A stretch of DNA of 28,269 bases from an uncultured Bacteroidales bacterium. Its GTDB lineage: Bacteria > Bacteroidota > Bacteroidia > Bacteroidales > Bacteroidaceae. Position numbers and translations under genes: made by a program. Below, piece after piece: positions 1 to 7,092 of this stretch. The notes beneath the pieces were generated by a model that saw nothing but the letters and a program-made list of their open reading frames with translations, was not told where the DNA came from and made no database searches. Location: contig CADCOX010000370.1 in the NCBI GenBank assembly GCA_902803195.1, positions 1-28,269 of the forward strand. The letters are read 5' to 3'. The stretch's first letter is position 1. Each line of letters starts with the position of its first letter.

Positions 1-2
1 GA

Positions 3-2666
3 GGTGGTTTCTTCGAGATGACGTCGCAATGGATGCTCTGGCATGTCAACCCCGATTGGATCAAGGACGAACTCTTCCATTGGCAGGACTACCAGCGCCA
101 GCCGCAGAAGGCCCTTTTCTCGTGGGAGAACGTCTATCATACGCCTTACGTCCTCGAATGGTGGAGCCAGCAGCGAGGGCTTGACATCATGGCGCGCATC
201 TATGAGACGGCCGAGAACCCCGAGGACCCTGCCGATGCTTACATGCGTCTGACGGGCCTCTCCACCGAGCAGTTCAACGACGAACTCTTCGAGGCGCATC
301 GCCACACCGTCTTCCTCGACTTCCGCCACGCATACGCTAATACGCGTCCGTTTGCAGGCAACTGGCCGCAGGTCGACGAGGCTGGAGCACCCGAGGGTGG
401 GGGCTTCGATGTCCGCCGTATGCCTACGCCTGTTCGTGGCGAGCGCATCAGCGTAGACTTCGTGGGGCGTCAGACGCTTCCCACCGATGGCTGGCGCTAT
501 GGTTTCGTGGCACAGATGGCCGATGGCACTTGCGTCTATTCGCCTGCTCAGAAGGCGGTGAAGGGACGTGCCTCATTTGTTGCTCCTCGTGATCGCGAAG
601 TACGCGAACTCTATTTCGTCGTCATGGGTGCACCTTCCAAACGTCATGAGGAGGGCGCTCAGGGTGGTCCTCGACGTGGGCGTCAAGGTGGGCAGCGACC
701 GAGCAACGCGCCGCGCACCATCAACGACACCTTCCCCTACGAGTTGTCCGTCACAGCCTCTGAGCATTTCACTTCGCCCAACGGACGTCTCACGGCAGAG
801 GTCTCGCTGAATGGGAATCAGCCTGGCGTGCGCCTGCAACTCGATGGACGTCAGCTCTTCTACGCTGGAGGGGCCCTCATTGCAGATGCCAAGACAGGTA
901 CCGACCGCCTGCGTCTGCTCAGCAGCGAGACGCGCCACGAGCACATCGACGCCTTCGCCTATCGTCAGCGGGCCTTCGACGTCACGTACAACGTCCAGAC
1001 CTATCGTCTCAACGACTGTTTCAATATCGAATACCGACTTTACGACGAGGGCTTTGCCTATCGCTACGTCCAGACTGCCAAGCGGCCGCTTACGATTCGC
1101 GACGAGTCCTTCGGCATCACGCCCGAAGGCGATCCCACGACCTACCTGGCCTATACCACCAATGCGCGTAAGCCCGAGGCGATGGCCTTCCAGAACATCT
1201 ACACCGTCGACACCCTTTCGCAACTCCCCTCACAGTGGGCTTTCCTGCCCATCACGCTTGACGTGAAGGGGGCTAAGGTCACCGTGACCGAGGCCGACCT
1301 CGAAGCCTACCCGGGCCTCTTCCTGCTGCCCGAAGGCAACCGACTTCGTGGTGCCTTTGCCCACTATCCTAAAAAGATGGAGTATTATGGTCGGCGTGGT
1401 ATGAGTTATGTGGCACAAACTGAGGACTATATTGCTAAGACCTCTGGCCGTCGCTCCTTCCCTTGGCGTGTCTTCGCAGTCTCTACCGACGACCGGCAGA
1501 TGCCTGTTTCGAACCTGGTCTACGCCCTTGCCGCCCCCAACAGAATCGGCGACACCTCGTGGATTCGTACAGGCAAGAGCGCGTGGGACTGGTGGAACGA
1601 TTGGGAACTGCGTGGCGTGCCTTTCGAGGCGGGCATCAATCAGGCTACCTATCAATATTATATTGACTTCGCCGAGCGCTTTGGGCTGAAATATGTCATT
1701 CTCGACGAGGGATGGTACGATCCCACGAAGGCTGACATCATGAACTCCGTGCCCGAGATTGACGTCAAGGCGCTTGTCGACTATGCGCGTCCCAAAGGCG
1801 TGAGCGTTATTCTGTGGACTGTCTTCAACGTTCTCGACGAGCACCTCGAGGAGGCTTGCGCGAAGTATGCCGACATGGGCGTCGCAGGCTTCAAGGTCGA
1901 CTTCCTCGATCGCGACGATCAGACAGCCGTCGAGATGGCCTATAGGATTGCTGAAGCAGCTGCCCGCCACCATCTCGTCCTTGACTATCATGGCTTCTAC
2001 AAACCCACAGGTCTCAATCGCACCTATCCCAACGTCATCAACTTCGAGAGCGTCTTTGGCATGGAGGAGGTCAAGTGGAACTCCGACAAGAAGGATATGC
2101 CGCAGTACGATGTCACTTTCCCCTTCATCCGTGGAATGGCTGGTCCCGTCGACTTCACGCCTGGGGCTATGCACAACGCGCAGCTGAAGGACTTCAAGGA
2201 CATCTACTCGCATCCGATGTCGATGGGTACGCGCTGCCATCAACTGGCCACCTACGTCGTCCATGATGCGCCTATTTCGATGCTGGCCGATGCTGCCACT
2301 CGTTATGAGGCTGAGCCAGAGTATACGCGCTTCCTTGCCTCAATACCGAATGATGTCGACGAGACGCGTGTTATCGCAGGTAAGCTCGGAGAGTACATCG
2401 TCGTAGCTCGCCGTGCGGGTTCGACCTGGTGGATAGGCGGGCAGACCAACTGGCAGGCTCGTCAGCTCCAACTGCCCGACCTCTTCGATGCCCTTGGCCT
2501 CGACCGTCAGGCCGAGCACGCCGTCACCCTCTATGCCGATGGTCCCAATGCCGAGCGTGTTGCCGAGGACTATGTCGTCCGGACGTTCAACCTCGACCGA
2601 CGTCGTCCCCTCCAGCTCGACCTCGCCTCAGGCGGCGGCTTCGTCATGAAGGTTGCGACAGAATAG
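3..2666 (+). CDS. GH97 glycoside hydrolase with N-terminal DUF6055-like region, 5' truncated
   Basis: The frame is open to the left edge (five codons precede the first ATG at 18), so the N-terminus lies outside the window. Residue numbers count from that ATG. Residues 1-200 (Trp-rich; HVNPDWI, LTGLSTEQFNDELFEAH) resemble the DUF6055 region found before some Bacteroidales GH97 enzymes. A Gly/Arg-rich linker follows (about 205-240), then the GH97 N-terminal beta-sandwich (about 250-500), the catalytic barrel (about 515-780; SAWDWWNDW, YVILDEGWYD) and the C-terminal beta domain to 882. The motif KVDFLDRDDQ carries Asp628 where retaining GH97 enzymes have their nucleophile; Glu677 in NFESVFGMEE is a candidate acid/base. 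GH97 enzymes cleave alpha-glucosides or alpha-galactosides and are usually periplasmic. Retaining chemistry is an inference from the Asp, and the substrate is open. Its signal peptide would be upstream of the window. No terminator is evident after the stop. Confidence 0.93.
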   Translation, partial: GGFFEMTSQWMLWHVNPDWIKDELFHWQDYQRQPQKALFSWENVYHTPYVLEWWSQQRGLDIMARIYETAENPEDPADAYMRLTGLSTEQFNDELFEAHRHTVFLDFRHAYANTRPFAGNWPQVDEAGAPEGGGFDVRRMPTPVRGERISVDFVGRQTLPTDGWRYGFVAQMADGTCVYSPAQKAVKGRASFVAPRDREVRELYFVVMGAPSKRHEEGAQGGPRRGRQGGQRPSNAPRTINDTFPYELSVTASEHFTSPNGRLTAEVSLNGNQPGVRLQLDGRQLFYAGGALIADAKTGTDRLRLLSSETRHEHIDAFAYRQRAFDVTYNVQTYRLNDCFNIEYRLYDEGFAYRYVQTAKRPLTIRDESFGITPEGDPTTYLAYTTNARKPEAMAFQNIYTVDTLSQLPSQWAFLPITLDVKGAKVTVTEADLEAYPGLFLLPEGNRLRGAFAHYPKKMEYYGRRGMSYVAQTEDYIAKTSGRRSFPWRVFAVSTDDRQMPVSNLVYALAAPNRIGDTSWIRTGKSAWDWWNDWELRGVPFEAGINQATYQYYIDFAERFGLKYVILDEGWYDPTKADIMNSVPEIDVKALVDYARPKGVSVILWTVFNVLDEHLEEACAKYADMGVAGFKVDFLDRDDQTAVEMAYRIAEAAARHHLVLDYHGFYKPTGLNRTYPNVINFESVFGMEEVKWNSDKKDMPQYDVTFPFIRGMAGPVDFTPGAMHNAQLKDFKDIYSHPMSMGTRCHQLATYVVHDAPISMLADAATRYEAEPEYTRFLASIPNDVDETRVIAGKLGEYIVVARRAGSTWWIGGQTNWQARQLQLPDLFDALGLDRQAEHAVTLYADGPNAERVAEDYVVRTFNLDRRRPLQLDLASGGGFVMKVATE

Positions 2667-2705
2667 CGAGTACATCCCGATGATGTGGACGAGGCATCTA
2701 TAAAT

Positions 2706-2832
2706 GTGAGGCTTCGTGGCTTCACAAGTAAGGTCTTGCGGCTACATAAGTCAGGTCTCGCGACTATACGTTTGAGGCTACATCTACACGTGCGAAGCTT
2801 CACATCTATTGGTGTGAGGCTTCGTGTTTATT
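2706..2832. repeat. degenerate 22-bp tandem repeats, about six units
   Basis: Units of 22, 22, 22, 20, 20 and about 20 bp follow the GH97 stop codon, each starting GTGAGG, GTAAGG, GTCAGG or similar. The third unit ends in GCGACTATACGT and aligns with the better-kept 22-bp units between cysC and cysD (GTAAGCC...CTATACGT). This is therefore an older member of a dispersed family also seen at 3807-3887. Confidence 0.6.
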
Positions 2833-2918
2833 TGCGCAGCATGAACAAACGAAAGAGTGAAAAGATAGAGAAAGTATATAATTTATTGATTTTATGATAC
2901 TTTTATTTGGATGATTTG

Positions 2919-3025
2919 GGAAAATTGAGTAATTATACGGTGAGATTTGAGTAAAATTGCAGCGAGATTTGAGTAAAGTTGCAATAAGATTTGAGTAAAA
3001 TCTACAATCGTTTTGAGTAATGACT
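2919..3025. repeat. tandem repeat with GATTTGAGTAAAAT core, period about 22 bp
   Basis: Three clear units begin at 2942, 2964 and 2986 with GAGATTTGAGTAAA or AAGATTTGAGTAAA. Weaker half-units sit before (from 2919) and after (3009, TTTTGAGTAATGAC). The sequence differs from the neighbouring repeat but the period is the same. There is no spacer structure and no open frame. Confidence 0.65.
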
Positions 3026-3177
3026 TATATACGAAAGCAAGGTACGGGCGGTGTTTCTTTGGAAGATTTTCTGAGTTGTGATATTGAAAGTCTGCTTAAT
3101 CCTACACTTTAACATCCTCAACTACACCCGAGCAGCATCGTTTTCGAGTGTGCTGAACATATATCTCTATTCTATCT

Positions 3178-3211
3178 ATAGTGCCTCGCTGCGAAGCCCG
3201 GCACTATTTTT
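3178..3211 (+). terminator. intrinsic terminator-like hairpin, plus strand
   Basis: ATAGTGCC (3178-3185) pairs perfectly with GGCACTAT (3200-3207), and the last T runs into a T tract ending at 3211. The mirror strand lacks a T tract, so it would act on plus-strand transcription. No gene sits just upstream; it may end GH97 read-through or a short untranslated RNA. Confidence 0.55.
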
Positions 3212-3370
3212 CAGGCCCTGCTGTAACGTCACTCCCGTAACAGACTATTTTTTTGATTGCTTTTGACTATAATAAAGCTGTAGGCGCAAGATTAGCCCCG
3301 TACTTTTTAAAAGATGTTAATTTCTCCCAATTTCTTATTAAAGATGAGTCTGTATTTCGAAAAGAATACG

Positions 3371-3378
3371 TACTTTTG
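3371..3378 (+). promoter_or_regulatory. Bacteroidota -7 box (TACTTTTG) for the decayed small-protein unit
   Basis: TACTTTTG fits TAnnTTTG. I see no TTTG at the usual -33 spacing. It precedes the decayed small-protein gene by 86 bp, as similar boxes precede the two intact copies. Confidence 0.45.
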
Positions 3379-3463
3379 CAAACGAATTAGAAAGTGAAAG
3401 AACGAACGATTGCTCGTGTTTGACATACTATCGACAAGATACGATCATTTATTCATCAGAGAA

Positions 3464-3664
3464 AAGGAAAAGAAAACCCATTCAAACCTGTGAAGGCGTA
3501 GAGGAATACAATTAAAAAGGTACCGTTAACGAAGTGAACTTAGACAAGAACCAAAGAGGTACCTTCATTTATAGGGTAGGGGTATGGTTAAACGTTGGAT
3601 TTATGTTGCAAGCGTTAGCTTCAACCACTCCACATCCCATTTTTTCGCCCTCACATTCAGTTAC
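3464..3664 (+). pseudogene. decayed third copy of the ME(K/R)K-YS leader small-protein gene
   Basis: From 3464 the DNA matches the first 29 bases of the intact gene at 4492 at 25 positions, with one missing base. The ATG is AAG here, TT has become CC, and the missing A shifts the frame so that translation runs K-E-K-K-T-H-S-N-L-stop (3491-3493). A TAnnTTTG box lies upstream and a strong terminator downstream (3665-3692), the same plan as the intact unit at 4302-5050. Near the 3' end one frame reads TTPHP, faintly like the TPHNPS end of the intact protein. The homology at the start is seen directly; the extent of the remnant towards the terminator is inferred. Confidence 0.55.
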
Positions 3665-3692
3665 AGCTCCCAGACCATCTGGGGGCTTTTTT
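3665..3692 (+). terminator. intrinsic terminator
   Basis: AGCTCCCAGA (3665-3674), loop CCA and TCTGGGGGCT (3678-3687) form a 10-bp stem with one wobble pair, followed by a T run to 3692. It closes the decayed small-protein unit. Confidence 0.8.
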
Positions 3693-3781
3693 ATGCTCCA
3701 ACCTATCCTGTCTTCATTGCGAGCATCCAGCCAACAGACCGCCATCATTCCAGATCACAACAACCCTTCGTTGCTCCGTTC

Positions 3782-3799
3782 GTTCGGTCGCGACCGAAC
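3782..3799. repeat. perfect 18-bp palindrome
   Basis: GTTCGGTCGCGACCGAAC is identical to its own reverse complement and lies 7 bp before a 22-bp repeat array. It has no spacer loop, so it looks more like a dimer-protein site or repeat boundary than a terminator. Its role is unknown. Confidence 0.6.
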
Positions 3800-3806
3800 A
3801 AACTAC

Positions 3807-3887
3807 ACGTATATTCGCATCGGCTTGCACGTATATTCGCATCGGCTTGCAGCTATATTCGCTCCGGCTTGCAGCTATATTCATGTG
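3807..3887. repeat. 22-bp tandem repeats (inverted copy of the cysC-cysD family)
   Basis: Three full units (3807-3828, 3829-3850, 3851-3872) and a partial one have the form ACGTATATTCGCATCGGCTTGC. The reverse complement contains AAGCCGATGCGAATATACGT, which is found exactly in the array at 22128-22237 about 18 kb away. The same family is therefore present in opposite orientation. Confidence 0.8.
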
Positions 3888-3892
3888 TAAAA

Positions 3893-4301
3893 TGACGTGA
3901 TAAGAGTCAAATGGCGCTCATGGAGGCAAAAATACATTTTACAGATGAAAATTCATACTCCATACATGCTTTTTAAGCGAGATAATTTATTGTTCCATAG
4001 TCTATTACTGAAAGAGTATGTAAGAATGTATTATTTTGCAGCATTTTTCACAGATAGATTATCTTACGTGCATTTGAGGGCCAAAGTCCTCAGCTTTTAT
4101 CCAGACATTCTTTTCCATGAGGTGTTGACTGCTGGCCACATTCGTTGTGACCCTCCAATCAATCGTTCATTTAGCAAAATATCTATTATTGTATAGTTAA
4201 TAAGTGTAAATTTATATTCATAATCATGCTAAATCTGTTAATTTATGTGATTATTTGGATACTACATGATGGTTTTTGTTGTCTTTTTGTGAAGAACTAC
4301 G
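3893..4301. other. AT-rich stretch with no supported gene
   Basis: I see no convincing gene, RNA or terminator. The one open frame (99 codons from 3897) starts inside the repeat tail and has no recognisable domain or promoter. The 3' end leads into the promoter box of the next small-protein unit. Confidence 0.5.
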
Positions 4302-4309
4302 TAAATTTG
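4302..4309 (+). promoter_or_regulatory. Bacteroidota -7 box (TAAATTTG)
   Basis: TAAATTTG fits TAnnTTTG. A possible -33 TTTG lies at 4275-4278, a slightly long spacing of 23 nt. The box leaves a leader of about 180 nt before the ATG at 4492, nearly the same distance as in the next unit, so the long 5' UTR may matter. Confidence 0.55.
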
Positions 4310-4491
4310 CACCGATTTAAGAGGGGGTATAGCGTTATCCCCATATTCTGAAGAATACGATTATAGTTATTTCACACTTTCTGAAGTCCAATCCACATCC
4401 GTGGTAAGGACAAAACTTACTCTGACTGGGAAGTTCGAGTATTTCCCTGAGTTCATTCATCGATTATTAAATATAGAAACCCAATAAAGAA

Positions 4492-4968
4492 ATGGAAAAG
4501 AAAACTTATTCAAAACCTGTTTTGTCGGCTCAACGTTTTGAGCCGCAAGAGTATTGTGTCCCCTGTGGCGATGGCACAACACAAGTCACATACTATTTTA
4601 TGTGTGATTGCGAAGTCGGAAGTTATGTCTGGTTAGAGACTAATGGCACTGCAGGCCTCCAAGCTAAAACCGAAACTAATTTTTTCGGCCGTGAACAAGG
4701 TGTTTGGAATAGAACAGATAATAACTATGACTTAACATGGGCATCAAGAGAGAGTAGATGGGGCAATTTCTCACCTTGTAGGCAAAGACATCAAGTAACT
4801 GTTGACGCAGGAACTTCTATTGATGATATATTCCCTTATGGCTATGTTTCATATTATACAACAGGACGAAACGCTACACCAGTCAGAGTTTGGACTGATA
4901 ACAATACTAATACTCACGTTACCACGCATCTAGATTCATCATCGTATACCCCTCACAATCCCTCTTAA
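4492..4968 (+). CDS. small cysteine-containing protein of unknown function, paralogue 1
   Basis: The protein has 158 residues and no recognised domain. It opens with MEKKTYSKPVLSAQRFEPQE; the next gene opens with the same pattern (ME-K-YS-PV-SA-F-PQE), so the two are paralogues with a conserved leader-like N-terminus. This end is charged, not hydrophobic, so it is not a normal signal peptide. After the leader come five Cys (near 22, 25, 38, 40 and 96), a GSYVWLETNG segment that aligns with GYIFFDYNENG of the neighbour, and a Thr/Asn/Tyr-rich tail ending TPHNPS. It has its own TAnnTTTG box, a 180-nt leader and its own terminator, and is lower in GC than the metabolic genes. Short proteins starting K-x-Y-x-K-P are common in Bacteroidales (from memory). 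A peptide precursor or a surface protein are both possible; neither is shown. Confidence 0.72.
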   Translation: MEKKTYSKPVLSAQRFEPQEYCVPCGDGTTQVTYYFMCDCEVGSYVWLETNGTAGLQAKTETNFFGREQGVWNRTDNNYDLTWASRESRWGNFSPCRQRHQVTVDAGTSIDDIFPYGYVSYYTTGRNATPVRVWTDNNTNTHVTTHLDSSSYTPHNPS

Positions 4969-5013
4969 GGAAACTCTTTTAGAAGGAACTTTCTAAGTAA
5001 TTCACATACCCAT

Positions 5014-5050
5014 AGCCTGCTGAGCAATGCTTGGCAGGCTTTGTTGTTTT
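5014..5050 (+). terminator. intrinsic terminator
   Basis: AGCCTGC (5014-5020) pairs with GCAGGCT (5034-5040), with an inner GAGC/GCTT stem and an AAT loop, followed by TTGTTGTTTT. It ends the preceding small-protein gene and separates it from the next promoter. Confidence 0.8.
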
Positions 5051-5144
5051 GTTAATTTTATAAAAATTCTAAGCTATTCCTTGTCTTTTCGTTAACAAAT
5101 TGAAATAATCATCTATTCTTTAATCTATATACTACAAATTTATA

Positions 5145-5152
5145 TATATTTG
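5145..5152 (+). promoter_or_regulatory. Bacteroidota -7 box (TATATTTG)
   Basis: TATATTTG fits TAnnTTTG in a very AT-rich context; no -33 TTTG was found. It gives a leader of about 185 nt before the ATG at 5337, matching the previous unit in length but not in sequence. Confidence 0.5.
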
Positions 5153-5336
5153 CAGCGTCTTTAGAATGTGATATCGAACATATTAAACGACGTTTTGGCG
5201 AACACATCACGCTGTACATGACGTCTACTTCTGGAAGAGTCAAAGATACTCGACACAAACCTCATTCTATCCTTGAGAACACATAAATAGAACACTATAG
5301 AAAACTATATTCATTAACTACTTTATTCTTAAAGAA

Positions 5337-5783
5337 ATGGAAAGGAAAGCTTATTCGAGGCCTGTTATTTCGGCAGAGCAATTTGCACCACAAGAATTTG
5401 TGGCTGTTTGTGCACATCCTGAATATTGGACGGCTCAATGCTGCACTAACGCAGAACGAGGGTACATCTTCTTCGATTATAATGAAAATGGCATTATGGA
5501 TGAAGATGATCGGAAGACTGAAGGTCTCCATGGCGGATGCCACCGTACTCATCCATTCCCCTGGGATGGCGGTTTCCCGACTTATAATGCATGGGTGTTA
5601 AAGGAAAGAGTAGCCCATAATTATATGTTTGAAGGAAATCATGCAGGGACTAATGCTGTACTCAGAGAGGAGTATGCCAATGATACTTATTTAACCCCCG
5701 CCCTCGTAAGACGTCCCGGTGAGGCTCTTGATGGCAACTGGCTCGTATGTTACGATTTGGCCACCGTTCATCATCCATCGTAA
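5337..5783 (+). CDS. small cysteine-containing protein of unknown function, paralogue 2
   Basis: The protein has 148 residues and shares the leader of the previous gene (MERKAYSRPVISAEQFAPQE). It has five Cys, including a CC pair near residue 35. Residues 47-58 read DYNENGIMDEDD, with acidic or Asn side chains at positions 1, 3, 5, 9 and 12 and Gly at 6, like an EF-hand or dockerin calcium loop; paralogue 1 keeps only NG there. The tail ends HHPS, close to HNPS in paralogue 1. No membrane segment or typical signal peptide is visible. The gene is preceded by its own promoter box and long leader; I see no clear terminator after the stop. Function is unknown; calcium binding is an inference from the loop alone. 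Confidence 0.7.
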   Translation: MERKAYSRPVISAEQFAPQEFVAVCAHPEYWTAQCCTNAERGYIFFDYNENGIMDEDDRKTEGLHGGCHRTHPFPWDGGFPTYNAWVLKERVAHNYMFEGNHAGTNAVLREEYANDTYLTPALVRRPGEALDGNWLVCYDLATVHHPS

Positions 5784-5884
5784 TCTCAGGTTTGGCCATA
5801 ATCAAGTAGTAGGCACAACTCTCCTGTGAGACATCGTATTGTAGGCTGGGATGAAGCAAAGCGAGCGCTCACTTGCTTCGCTCA

Positions 5885-5930
5885 TTCCCCCCTTGCTTAA
5901 GCCCCGACTCCCCCCTTTTGGGGGGAGGAT
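5885..5930. repeat. isolated half of the C/G-rich hairpin element family
   Basis: CTCCCCCC (5908-5915), loop TTTT and GGGGGGAG (5920-5927) form a perfect hairpin. It is preceded by GCCCCGA, as in the left arms of the elements at 10041, 11111 and 22804. I see no matching inverted arm nearby, so it looks like a solo arm or remnant. The lack of a following T run argues against a plain terminator. Confidence 0.55.
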
Positions 5931-5967
5931 GGCAATTGTTATATCCTTGCCTAATTCCCCTCACGAC

Positions 5968-6325
5968 GACATAGAAAGTAGGAAAGTAAGAAAGTCACTT
6001 GTAGACAGGAATGAATTTCAGTTTTGCAAGGCGTCACGAGAGGCGACATAGAAAGTAGGAAAGTAAGAAAGTCACTTGTAGACAGGAACGAATTTCAGTT
6101 TGCAAGACGCCACGAAAGATGACATAGAAAGTAAGAAAGTCACTTGTAGACAGGAACGGATTTCAGTTTGCAAGGCGCCACGGGAGACGACATGGAAAGT
6201 AGGAAAGTAAGAAAGTCACTTGTAGACAGGAATGAATTTTAGTTTGCAAAGAGGGGACGACATGCCGACAGTCATTTCAGCTGACTTGTAGACAAGAATA
6301 AGCATAACGACATATTAAGAAAGGG
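5968..6325. repeat. tandem array of 77-bp units, four clear copies plus decayed ones
   Basis: Copies begin with GACATAGAAAG or GACATGGAAAG at 5968, 6045, 6121 and 6189; the third has lost an 8-bp piece. Decayed copies begin near 6259 and 6309. Each full unit carries AAGTCACTTGTAGACAGG, an ATTTCAGTTTGCAA block and a CGYCACGAGAG-like end. Copies differ by few bases, so the array is young. The short open frames across it vary between units, so coding is unlikely. Confidence 0.8.
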
Positions 6326-6421
6326 AATATAATAAGTATATATTATTAATATATAATTATTATAATATATATAATAATAAATTATAAGTATATTATATAT
6401 TATTATGATAATCTATAATTG
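6326..6421. repeat. A/T-only, self-complementary core
   Basis: Almost all bases are A or T and runs such as TATATTATTAATATATAATTATTATAATATATATAA-like tracts can pair internally. The core lies between the 77-bp array and an inverted copy of its unit. It could be an easily melted site or the centre of a large cruciform; no gene is present. Confidence 0.55.
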
Positions 6422-6437
6422 CCGCCGAAAGTGAAAA

Positions 6438-6478
6438 TCATTCCTGTCTACAAGTGACTTTCTTACTTTCTTACTTTC
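6438..6478. repeat. 41-bp inverted copy of the 77-bp array unit
   Basis: The reverse complement of 6438-6478 matches 5974-6014 (first array copy) at 40 of 41 positions. The pair bounds a 505-bp block like terminal inverted repeats. I see no convincing target-site duplication next to the two arms. Confidence 0.75.
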
Positions 6479-6591
6479 TCCCCTTGTGCACTATGGTTCT
6501 CCCCGGAGTTTGATAATGGCTTTTTGCAAGGCAAAACGGCAAGGCTGAGTGCTCCGAAGTGCCGAAGAGACCAACCATTTCTATAAGAGTG

Positions 6592-7089
6592 TCAAGGCTT
6601 GTTGGCACGGAACATAGCAATCTGTTCGTCAAAAGTGTCGATGATAAATTGGATTTGGGGGTGTGAACGTTTGACGATGATGGCGATATAATTCTCTTCA
6701 TCTTCATCTTTCACCATTTCTGTTCGGGTGTAGTACTCCGCTTGCCGTCCGTAGGCATTGAACCATCGCAGGAAAAGGCGTGAACGCATCGCTTGGAGGT
6801 CATCTGCCGTATCACACAAGTAGAGCAATACATCAGGATTGGTGCGAAAAAACTCCTCGAGAATGAAGATTACTGTGTTGCGAATCTTCGTATCAAGGGG
6901 TGAGGGTTTTTGACTTCGATTAGTGAGGTTGAACCAATAGGAAACGACATCTGTATCGGGCAGAGGTTGGTATTCGAACCAGACTGAATAACGAATGTCG
7001 TAGTCAGTTTCGAAAACATATTCTTCATCGATGAGTTCCACTTTATATGGGGAAACACGATTGATGCGCTCAATGTCAAAAGGATTCAT
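6592..7089 (-). CDS. DUF6169 family protein
   Basis: The protein has 165 residues. The N-terminal motif (NPFDIERI...PYKVELI...YVFETDYDIRYSVWF) with a central IFILEEFF and DVLLYLCDT segment, then R-LFLRWFNAY, is what I know as DUF6169, a Bacteroidota family of unknown function. It is soluble, with no signal peptide or membrane span. It lies 3 bp after the 61-aa gene at 7093-7278 and shares that gene's promoter. This two-gene layout of a small protein then a larger soluble partner fits a small accessory module; a toxin-antitoxin role is possible but has no direct support. Its C-terminus (IAMFRANK) resembles a stretch of the partner (VAMFRAAK). Confidence 0.8.
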   Translation of the reverse strand: MNPFDIERINRVSPYKVELIDEEYVFETDYDIRYSVWFEYQPLPDTDVVSYWFNLTNRSQKPSPLDTKIRNTVIFILEEFFRTNPDVLLYLCDTADDLQAMRSRLFLRWFNAYGRQAEYYTRTEMVKDEDEENYIAIIVKRSHPQIQFIIDTFDEQIAMFRANKP

Positions 7090-7092
7090 TCG

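Noticed and set aside
1230..2264. 344-codon frame on the minus strand inside the GH97 gene
   Set aside because: Shadow of the GH97 reading frame.
3078..3266. 62-codon open frame spanning the orphan terminator
   Set aside because: It runs through the terminator hairpin and has no recognisable features.
3534..3890. 118-codon open frame over the decayed small-protein unit
   Set aside because: It crosses a strong terminator and ends in the tandem repeats; the start block homology lies in another frame.
3897..4196. 99-codon open frame in the AT-rich gap
   Set aside because: No domain, no promoter, starts at the tail of a repeat, and composition looks like non-coding AT-rich DNA.
5851..6051. 66-codon open frame across the hairpin arm and first 77-bp unit
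   Set aside because: Fully composed of repeat sequence and not kept in later repeat units.
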